Origin: Bacteroidota bacterium
GTDB taxonomy: Bacteria; Bacteroidota; Ignavibacteria; Ignavibacteriales; SURF-24
DNA: 60,595 nt
Direction: 5' to 3'
Assembly: GCA_030706145.1 (NCBI GenBank)
Contig: JAUZPB010000017.1
Coordinates: 1-60,595, forward strand
A program made the position numbers and the translations under genes. The notes beneath the pieces were generated by a model, which did not search any database, was not told where the DNA came from, and worked only from the letters and a program-made list of their open reading frames with translations. Shown here piece after piece: positions 54,326 to 60,595 of the stretch. Position 1 is the first letter of the stretch; the number at the start of each line of letters is the position of its first letter.

Positions 54326-56110
54326 TTATTCCTCAGAATAGCTGCTTAGAAGTTGACTGCGGTATTTGGAAAAAATGCTGGATTTAGAGACAAAACCTAT
54401 ATACTTATTGTCCTTGACAACCGGCAGATTCCAGGCTCCTGTTTCGTCAAACTTTTTCATAACAATGTTCATTTCTTCTTCAAGATCTATGACTGCCTGT
54501 GGCCTGTTCATAAGATCAATTGCAGGCATATCTTTATAGTTTTCCAGTTCAAAGAGTAGTTCCCTAATATTTTCAAGCACAATAATTCCAAGAAGAGAAC
54601 CATTTTTATCCAGGACAGGAAAGAGATTTCTTTTTGAATGAGCAATTATCTCGGTAAGCTGCATAATAGTAGCATCGCTTTGAACGCAGACGAAATCCTT
54701 TTCAATTATTTCCTTTACATTCAGTAATGTTAAAATTGTTTTGTCACGGTTTCCTCTTAACAAATAGCCTTTTTGGGCTAATTCCTTAGTATCCATTGAA
54801 TATGGTTCAAAGTGTTTTACAATGATATAGGAAGTTGCCGAGACAATCATAAGTGGAATCATAAGTTCATAGCCGCCAGTAATTTCGGCTATTAGAAATA
54901 TTCCAGTTAAAGGTGCATACATTACACCACTGAGTATTCCAGCCATTCCAACGAGAGTGAAGTTTTCTTGTGGAAGGTATGTTATTATATCGAAAGAGTT
55001 AAGGAAGCTTGAAAAGAAGTAACCCAAAAAAGCCCCCACAAATAGTGATGGAGCAAAGCTTCCTCCATTACCTCCCCCCCCTAATGTAACAGAAGTAGCA
55101 ATAACCTTCACAAGGGCAATTGCTCCTGTAAAGGCAATTATAAAGTTCTGATTATAACTAAACTGAGAAAACACACTATTTTCAAGAAGTTTATTTATCT
55201 TGCCATTAGCAAGAAATTTAATACTTTCATATCCTTCACCAAAAAGCGGTGGAAAAATAAAGACTAATATGGCGAGGATCAAACCTCCTGTGATTGATTT
55301 CAAATAATTTCTCTGTTCAAGAGGTTTAAACAAATTTTCAACTTTATTATACATTCGGGCATAATAAAGAGAGACAAGACCAGAGAGGATCCCTAAAGCA
55401 ATATAATAAGGTACGTTCAAGTAATTAAAAGGATGTCTTAAACTAAAGAATAGCAATATTTTTTCCTGCAGAATAACCCTAGAACAAAGCGCCCCCGTTG
55501 CAGCAGCAATTATCAATGGAATAAAGGCTGAAATAGTAGCTTCAGAAATAAGTACTTCTAAAGCAAACATAACGCCTGCAATCGGAGCATTAAATACTGC
55601 AGCTATTCCAGCAGCAGAACCGCAGGCAAGAAGTAAAGTTCTATCTTTATAGCTAACCATATTTATTCTTCCGAAATTTGATCCAATAGCAGCACCTGTT
55701 ACGACAATTGGAGCTTCAAGTCCGGCTGATCCACCAAAACCAATAGTTAGAGCACTGGTAATAATATGTGAGTACATTGTAACGCGTTCCATAAGACTAG
55801 ATTTTCTTGAGATGTAAAGCAATATATGAGAGGCACCTCTGCCAAACTTCCCTTTTAGAAAGAGCTTAATATATGTTACTGTCAAAACTATACCTATAGC
55901 CGGAAATATCAGATAAAAATAATCTTTATATTTAAAATGAAAGTCATGCGTTAGAATAGATTGTATATGATGCGTAAAGGTCTTTAGAAGTACTGCAGCT
56001 ATCCCTGCCGACAGTCCAACAAGTATGCTAGAAAGAATAAGAAACTGCCTGTTACTTACGTTCTTTCTTATAAATTGTATAAAATTATAGTAATTTCTTA
56101 TTAACCACAT
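54326..56110 (-). CDS. CLC-type chloride channel/transporter with CBS pair
   Basis: A 594-residue CLC protein: about 11 membrane helices (20-435) and two CBS domains (about 455-515 and 525-590). Conserved ion-path motifs are GFGGSAGLEAPIV near 123 (the gating Glu, GREGP in E. coli, here GLEAP), LFALEVLISEA for the inner proton Glu region, and GGGNGGSFAPSLFVG near 347 (GxFxP). The gating Glu suggests a Cl-/H+ exchanger. CBS pairs often bind adenine nucleotides. It converges on the phosphatase gene with only 14 bp between. Confidence 0.93.
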   Translation of the reverse strand: MWLIRNYYNFIQFIRKNVSNRQFLILSSILVGLSAGIAAVLLKTFTHHIQSILTHDFHFKYKDYFYLIFPAIGIVLTVTYIKLFLKGKFGRGASHILLYISRKSSLMERVTMYSHIITSALTIGFGGSAGLEAPIVVTGAAIGSNFGRINMVSYKDRTLLLACGSAAGIAAVFNAPIAGVMFALEVLISEATISAFIPLIIAAATGALCSRVILQEKILLFFSLRHPFNYLNVPYYIALGILSGLVSLYYARMYNKVENLFKPLEQRNYLKSITGGLILAILVFIFPPLFGEGYESIKFLANGKINKLLENSVFSQFSYNQNFIIAFTGAIALVKVIATSVTLGGGGNGGSFAPSLFVGAFLGYFFSSFLNSFDIITYLPQENFTLVGMAGILSGVMYAPLTGIFLIAEITGGYELMIPLMIVSATSYIIVKHFEPYSMDTKELAQKGYLLRGNRDKTILTLLNVKEIIEKDFVCVQSDATIMQLTEIIAHSKRNLFPVLDKNGSLLGIIVLENIRELLFELENYKDMPAIDLMNRPQAVIDLEEEMNIVMKKFDETGAWNLPVVKDNKYIGFVSKSSIFSKYRSQLLSSYSEE

Positions 56111-56457
56111 TTTCCTTAAGCATTCAAATCAAGTAATCTTTCTCACGTAATCTTTCAGGAATTTTATTACTGCGAAATTTTATGGCTTTATTGTAATGCC
56201 ATAATATCTTTAAATTTTATTACATAAGGGAGATAATTAAAAGGGACATATTATACTCTTTTTTTTGCTCATAGATGTTTCTCTGATAGACCCATCTACA
56301 TTATTCTGAATGTTGATTTTTTGAACAAAATGCAAATAATAACCTTTTTTAGGACATTGGCTTAAAAAAACGACCAGCTAGAACAATAGTACATAAAGAG
56401 CAATATCTTAAAAAAAGCATCTGCAAAAAATTCCATTGAAAAGGAATAAAAGACAAT
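56111..56457. other. 347-bp divergent gap between clc and the ETR1-like kinase
   Basis: No gene seen. A 7-bp inverted repeat TTATGGC / GCCATAA (56180-56204) is the only clear structure. The sequence is highly AT-rich and probably holds both promoters, which I could not fix. Confidence 0.45.
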
Positions 56458-58287
56458 ATGGCAAGATATTTAAGAACTTTTCTTTTCCGCTATGAATCAG
56501 GCCTTTTAATTGCAACGCTTGCCCTGATTTATTTTTGGCCTCAGTTAATTTCAAATTTGTTTAATTCGAATTATTTACCACATGGACATTGCTACTTTTG
56601 GGCGCCCGATCTTGTATGGCTACATGTAGTTTCGGATACGACAATTGGGCTTTCATACTGGGCGATTACATATACTCTTGTATATTTGATCTATAAGACA
56701 AGAAAAGATATTCCTTTTGCAAAAATGTTTCTATCCTTTGGAATTTTCATAATTACCTGTGGAACGACACATCTTATGGAAGTCCTCACACTCTGGGATG
56801 CACTTTACTGGTTTTCAGGGGGAATTAAGCTTATAACTGCAGTAGCTTCTGTAGCTACTGCAGTTGCACTTCCACCCTTAATACCACGAATAATAGAACT
56901 AATAAAAGCTGCAAATTTGGCTGAGGAAAGGAAATATCAGCTTGAGCAAAAGAATAAAGAGTTGAATGAGGAAATTGCTGAAAGGCAAAAGGCACAGGAA
57001 GAGATTACAAAATTAAATCAAAATCTAGAAAAAAGGGTTATGCAGAGAACATCTCAGCTAGAAGAAGCAAATAGAAAACTCAGGAATGAAATTAACATAA
57101 GAAAAAGAATCGAAGTAGAAAGAGAGAAACTATTTTTAGCTACCCGGCAGAGAGCTGCAGAACTTGATGCGGTTATTGAAAGTTTGCCCGATGGAATCAT
57201 CATTGGAGATGAAAGCGGTATAAAGAAGGTCAATTCAGTAATACTAAACATAATAGGTCTTGATAAGATTGAAGAAGTAAATAAAGACATATTTACGTTA
57301 TATAAGATGACTTCCCCACGATTTGCCGAAAATTCAGATCTTCTTACAGGAGAAGATTTCCCATTTATTCGTGCTTTAAAAGGAGAATCTGTTGTATCTG
57401 AAATAATTATCGATAACCTCAAGACAAATAAAAAAATAGTGTTAAGGAGTGCAGCTGCGCCAATAATTTTGGACAAAACCATTATTGGAGCTGTATCAGT
57501 ATCTACGGATATAACAGAAGCAAAAAGATCAGAGGAAGAGATAAAGAAGTTAAACGAAAAGCTTGAGCAAAGAGTAATCGAAAGGACAGAGCAATTGCAG
57601 GCAGCCAATTATGAGCTAGAAGCTTTCAGTTATTCTGTTTCTCATGATCTAAGAGCACCTTTACGTGGTATTGATGGTTTTAGTAAAGCTCTAATGGATG
57701 AATATTATGATAAACTTGACGAGAAGGCAAAACATAGACTCGAACGTATTCGCCTAGCCAGTCAGAAAATGGGAGTCTTGATTGACAATATGCTAAATCT
57801 ATCAAGACTAACAAGGGCAGAAATAAAGCCAAAGGAAATAAACATGAGTGAAATTGCATATTCTATTGCAGATGCACTACAAAAGTCATCGCCCAGAAGA
57901 TTTGCGGAATTCAATATTACTCAGAATCTTTTTTCATATGGCGATGAAAATCTTGTAGGAATAATGCTTGATAACCTCTTTGCAAATGCATGGAAATTTA
58001 CGTCGAAGAAAGAAGTGACAAAAATTGAGTTTGGATCAGTAATACAAAATGAAAAGGAAATTTTTTATATTCAAGATAATGGGGCTGGCTTCGATGCAGC
58101 ATACGCCGATAAGCTTTTTGCACCTTTTCAGAGATTACATTCCCCAAAAGAATTTGAAGGTACAGGAATCGGATTAGCAATAGTACAGCGAATAGTACAC
58201 AAGCATGGTGGGCAGATATGGGCAGAGGGTGAAATCCAAAGAGGAGCGAAATTTTACTTTTATTTATCACAGAAAAAAGATGAATGA
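56458..58287 (+). CDS. Histidine kinase with ETR1-like ethylene-binding domain
   Basis: A 609-residue membrane kinase. The N-terminal ~150 residues match the ethylene-receptor sensor domain: a first helix (11-34), then [18 protein letters not shown] with Asp60 and Tyr67, [20 protein letters not shown] with Cys101 and His105, and [19 protein letters not shown]. In plant ETR1 the equivalents Asp25, Tyr32, Cys65 and His69 hold the Cu(I) cofactor that binds ethylene; spacing is kept (7 and 41 versus 7 and 40). Coiled coil, one PAS (about 235-350), a second coil, HisKA with His396 ([10 protein letters not shown]) and ATPase ([22 protein letters not shown]) follow. It is the first gene of a three-gene operon. 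Ethylene is the best guess for the ligand. Confidence 0.9.
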   Translation: MARYLRTFLFRYESGLLIATLALIYFWPQLISNLFNSNYLPHGHCYFWAPDLVWLHVVSDTTIGLSYWAITYTLVYLIYKTRKDIPFAKMFLSFGIFIITCGTTHLMEVLTLWDALYWFSGGIKLITAVASVATAVALPPLIPRIIELIKAANLAEERKYQLEQKNKELNEEIAERQKAQEEITKLNQNLEKRVMQRTSQLEEANRKLRNEINIRKRIEVEREKLFLATRQRAAELDAVIESLPDGIIIGDESGIKKVNSVILNIIGLDKIEEVNKDIFTLYKMTSPRFAENSDLLTGEDFPFIRALKGESVVSEIIIDNLKTNKKIVLRSAAAPIILDKTIIGAVSVSTDITEAKRSEEEIKKLNEKLEQRVIERTEQLQAANYELEAFSYSVSHDLRAPLRGIDGFSKALMDEYYDKLDEKAKHRLERIRLASQKMGVLIDNMLNLSRLTRAEIKPKEINMSEIAYSIADALQKSSPRRFAEFNITQNLFSYGDENLVGIMLDNLFANAWKFTSKKEVTKIEFGSVIQNEKEIFYIQDNGAGFDAAYADKLFAPFQRLHSPKEFEGTGIGLAIVQRIVHKHGGQIWAEGEIQRGAKFYFYLSQKKDE

Positions 58288-58729
58288 TAAGACAATCTGG
58301 TTAATTGAGGATAATGAAGATGATGTTGAGCTAACGCTTCTTGCTTTTAAGAAAAATAGCTTTAATAATACTTTTGTAATACTTCGAGATGGAGCAGAAG
58401 CAATAGAGTATTTTTCCAAAAGCTCAAGAAGAGAGCAAATTAAAGAAGTTAATTTGCCTTCTTTGATTCTTTTAGATCTCAACTTACCAAAAGTAAATGG
58501 ACTAGAAGTATTAAAACGCCTAAGGTCAAACGAATCTACAAAGTATACTCCTGTAATAGTACTTAGTACATCAAAAGATAAAAGAGATATCATAAAGAGT
58601 TACATAAATGGCGCCAACAGCTATATTATTAAACCAGTGGATTTTTCGGAATTTTTAGAATCTGTTAAAGTTTTAGGAAAGTATTGGTTATCCTTAAATG
58701 AATTGCCTTATGAGAATGGAGTTAATTAA
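58280..58729 (+). CDS. Rcp1-like single-domain response regulator
   Basis: A 149-residue receiver of the type paired with phytochrome-like kinases (Rcp1). It has acidic IEDNEDD near 9-15, phosphoacceptor Asp66 in [23 protein letters not shown] and Lys in [11 protein letters not shown]. The ATG at 58280 lies inside the kinase's last codons (8-bp overlap), showing tight coupling. No DNA-binding output domain is present, so it relays by protein contact, perhaps to the hybrid protein 2 bp downstream. Confidence 0.94.
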   Translation: MNDKTIWLIEDNEDDVELTLLAFKKNSFNNTFVILRDGAEAIEYFSKSSRREQIKEVNLPSLILLDLNLPKVNGLEVLKRLRSNESTKYTPVIVLSTSKDKRDIIKSYINGANSYIIKPVDFSEFLESVKVLGKYWLSLNELPYENGVN

Positions 58730-58731
58730 TT

Positions 58732-60246
58732 ATGGATAAAGAGCTAAGGATATTAATTGTTGAAGATTATGAAGATGATGCAGAACTAATAATCCTTGAG
58801 TTAAGTAAAAGCTATAATAAAATTACACATGAAGTTGTTGATAATGAAAATTCTCTAAGATCAGCACTTAACAGTAAAAACTGGGATGCAATAATTTCTG
58901 ATTACAAACTTCCAGGGTTTAATGCACTTGCTGCCTTAAAAGTAATGCAGCAAATGAATCTTGATCTTCCATTCTTAATTGTATCAGGGACAATAGGGGA
59001 AGAATTAGCAGTTGAGGCAATGAAAGCAGGTGCACATGATTATATAATGAAAGGGAACCTAACGCGACTTGCTCCGGCTCTTGAGAGAGAAATAAGAGAA
59101 TCAGAGGTTCGCCACCAAAGGAAGCAATCGGCAAAGAGGCTTATGGAGCAAGAACTTTTGCTTAGAAGTGTAGTTGACTTCCTCCCTGTAGGAATAGTCC
59201 TCATCGATAGAAACATGAATATAATAATGGCCAATAAGGAATTTCGTAACACTTGGGGAGAGTTCGATTCATTTAATAAGCTTCCGGAATTGTATATAAA
59301 AATAGGCGATTATGAGTCAAAGAAAGAGCTTTCTCGAAAGGATTGGGCAATAATAAAAGCAATTGAAGAATCCACCAGTATAATAAATGAAATCATACAA
59401 ATTAAAACCAGCGATGACAATGCGAAAGTAATACTTAACTCAGTTGTGCCAATAATTGAGCAAAATAGTTCATCTGCAACATATGCTATTATGGTAAACC
59501 AGGACATAACTAAGTTAAAGCAGGACGAAACCAAGTTAAAGCAAACTCTAATGGAGTTAGAACGTTCTAACAAGGAGCTCGAACAGTTTGCATATGTTGC
59601 ATCTCATGACCTTCAAGAGCCATTAAGAATGGTAGCTAGTTTCACACAGCTTCTGGCAAAAAGATATAAGGGAAAATTAGATTCTGATGCTGATGAATAC
59701 ATAGATTTTGCTGTCAATGGTGCAAAGAGAATGCAGCAGCTAATAAATGACCTTTTAAATTACTCCAGAGCCACATCCTATAAAAAAGGGTCAGAGTACC
59801 TAGATCTAAATATTTTGCTACAATCAATTATTGAGTCTATGAATAGCTTAGTTGCAGAGAGCTGTGCAGAGATCAGTATTTCACAGCTCCCACAAATATA
59901 TGCAAGCCAAATACAAATGCAGCAATTATTCCAGAATCTCATTTCAAATGCTATTAAGTTCAGGAGAAACGATATTAGCCCAATAATACAGATTGACTGC
60001 CAGAGACAAATAAATTATTGGCTGTTTTCAGTAAAGGACAACGGAATCGGTATACCAGCGGCATACAAAGACAAGATATTTACTATATTTCAGAGGCTTC
60101 ATGACAAGGATGAATATCCGGGAACGGGAGTAGGACTTGCGCTCTGCAAGAAAATTGTTGAGCAATTAGGAGGGCAAATATGGGTAGAATCAGTTCAGCA
60201 CGAGGGTTCAACTTTCTTGTTTACTCTGCCCATAGAGAATTTTTAA
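58732..60246 (+). CDS. Receiver-PAS-histidine kinase hybrid
   Basis: A 504-residue protein: receiver (1-125; Asp57 in IISDYKLPGF), PAS (about 145-265), coiled linker with a short QDETKLKQTLMELERSNKEL repeat, HisKA with His292 in YVASHDLQEP, and ATPase (QNLISNAIKFRR, DNGIGIPAAYK, GTGVGLALCKKI). The N-terminal receiver suggests the kinase is itself controlled by the upstream kinase at 56458. The kinase region resembles the phytochrome-class enzymes. No output regulator follows, so the final target lies outside the window. Confidence 0.92.
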   Translation: MDKELRILIVEDYEDDAELIILELSKSYNKITHEVVDNENSLRSALNSKNWDAIISDYKLPGFNALAALKVMQQMNLDLPFLIVSGTIGEELAVEAMKAGAHDYIMKGNLTRLAPALEREIRESEVRHQRKQSAKRLMEQELLLRSVVDFLPVGIVLIDRNMNIIMANKEFRNTWGEFDSFNKLPELYIKIGDYESKKELSRKDWAIIKAIEESTSIINEIIQIKTSDDNAKVILNSVVPIIEQNSSSATYAIMVNQDITKLKQDETKLKQTLMELERSNKELEQFAYVASHDLQEPLRMVASFTQLLAKRYKGKLDSDADEYIDFAVNGAKRMQQLINDLLNYSRATSYKKGSEYLDLNILLQSIIESMNSLVAESCAEISISQLPQIYASQIQMQQLFQNLISNAIKFRRNDISPIIQIDCQRQINYWLFSVKDNGIGIPAAYKDKIFTIFQRLHDKDEYPGTGVGLALCKKIVEQLGGQIWVESVQHEGSTFLFTLPIENF

Positions 60247-60304
60247 TTTTATAGGACCCTGATTTTTTGTTTTTTTATAGACTCCAGGTTTTACAACTAG
60301 TCAT

Positions 60305-60415
60305 AAGGCTTAATCTTTTATAGGATTTAACAATTTTTTTCTGAGTCCAAACTATTCGTAGAGGCATAATTTTAACAAAAAAAATTGAGATATTCTTTAG
60401 ATTAAGCCTTTTTTC
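60305..60415. repeat. Nested long inverted repeat after the kinase operon
   Basis: Outer arms AAGGCTTAATCT (60305-60316) and AGATTAAGCCTT (60399-60410) enclose inner arms CAATTTTTTT and AAAAAAATTG; TTTT follows. The long hairpin sits between the convergent kinase and exbD genes. It may be a terminator, a structured RNA or a remnant of a small element. Confidence 0.45.
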
Positions 60416-60451
60416 AGCAATTATTATTTCTTTATAAAGCTAATGCTATTA

Positions 60452-60595
60452 TTAATCTTTCTTAGCAGTAGCAATCAAGAACTTAGTAGCACCAGCACTT
60501 TTTAAGGCATCTAAGAGCTGAACAAAGCTTCCATGAAGAGCATTTTTATCAGCTTTGATTATTACCTCTTTGTTTTGTTTACTTAAGAACTGAAC
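60452..60595 (-). CDS. exbD: ExbD/TolR family protein, C-terminal part
   Basis: 47 C-terminal residues are visible, ending KFLIATAKKD at TAA (60452); the rest lies beyond the right edge. The segment KEVIIKADKNALHGSFVQLL and the following LDALKSAGATKFLIAT match the periplasmic domain end of ExbD/TolR. These proteins, with ExbB/TolQ, use the proton gradient to power TonB or Tol transport across the envelope. Confidence 0.85.
   Translation of the reverse strand, partial: VQFLSKQNKEVIIKADKNALHGSFVQLLDALKSAGATKFLIATAKKD

Noticed and set aside
58205-58279. Longer form of the Rcp1-like receiver starting at 58205
   Set aside because: The extension overlaps the kinase by about 80 bp and adds residues outside the receiver fold; the ATG at 58280 gives the standard N-terminus.
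1-60595. CRISPR arrays, tRNA or rRNA genes, insertion sequences and prophage
   Set aside because: I read for repeat-spacer patterns, tRNA T-loops and transposase or integrase motifs and found none; the small inverted repeats present are hairpins or operators.

Overview
The window looks like a stretch of chromosome from an AT-rich, anaerobic or facultatively anaerobic member of the Bacteroidota/Chlorobi/Ignavibacteria group. This placement is inferred from gene content: a lamin-tail-domain surface protein with a FlgD-like C-terminus, a BatA-type vWA membrane protein, paired M16 peptidases, a SpoIID-domain protein outside a sporulation context, many PAS histidine kinases, and a fermentative [FeFe] hydrogenase. 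I saw no tRNA, rRNA, CRISPR array, transposase or prophage gene.

Layout. 1-6.2 kb (minus strand): the N-terminal part of a histidine ammonia-lyase overlapping hflX, then a BatA-like vWA protein, a SpoIID-domain protein and a YciI protein. 6.2-16.1 kb (plus): a cryptic Cys-rich frame with an in-frame TGA, a large lamin-tail-domain surface protein, isoaspartyl peptidase, GNAT, M3 peptidase, and an SDR/aldehyde dehydrogenase pair. 16.1-24.1 kb: a periplasmic dienelactone hydrolase, a complete RND efflux operon behind three 13-bp-spaced direct repeats, SRAP and GrpB proteins. 24.1-32.2 kb (minus): an M16 peptidase pair, a small membrane protein, and a MacA/LolCDE-like ABC system of one adaptor, two permeases and one ATPase. 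32.3-34.0 kb (minus): trpB2 behind a transcription attenuator that I reconstruct in full: a 26-residue leader peptide with four Trp codons, competing RNA arms and two tandem terminators. 34.2-38.6 kb: an ECF-like sigma factor, a TPR-bearing anti-sigma protein, two beta-barrel proteins and an HDOD protein.

39.2-44.6 kb (plus): a PAS/GAF NarX-type histidine kinase, a NarL/LuxR response regulator, a lone receiver and a DUF116 protein. A shared GGACTATA(A)GGAAATT motif lies upstream of two of these genes. 44.9-54.3 kb (plus): an RRM protein, Rex, a trimeric NAD-linked (probably electron-bifurcating) [FeFe] hydrogenase (hydC-hydB-hydA), a strong terminator, then a second unit: a [2Fe-2S] carrier, a sensory-type [FeFe] hydrogenase with a PAS domain, and an SpoIIE-type phosphatase. 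54.3-56.1 kb (minus): a CLC chloride channel. 56.5-60.2 kb (plus): a histidine kinase with an ETR1-like ethylene-binding membrane domain, an overlapping Rcp1-like receiver, and a receiver-PAS-kinase hybrid. The window ends inside an exbD/tolR gene.

How the parts may work together (inference): Rex (NADH/NAD+), the sensory hydrogenase (H2) and the phosphatase would tune the H2-evolving hydrogenase to redox state and H2 pressure. The three-gene ETR1-like operon is a self-contained small-molecule signalling unit. The most rewarding items are the trp attenuator, the H2-sensing module and the ethylene-receptor-like kinase.
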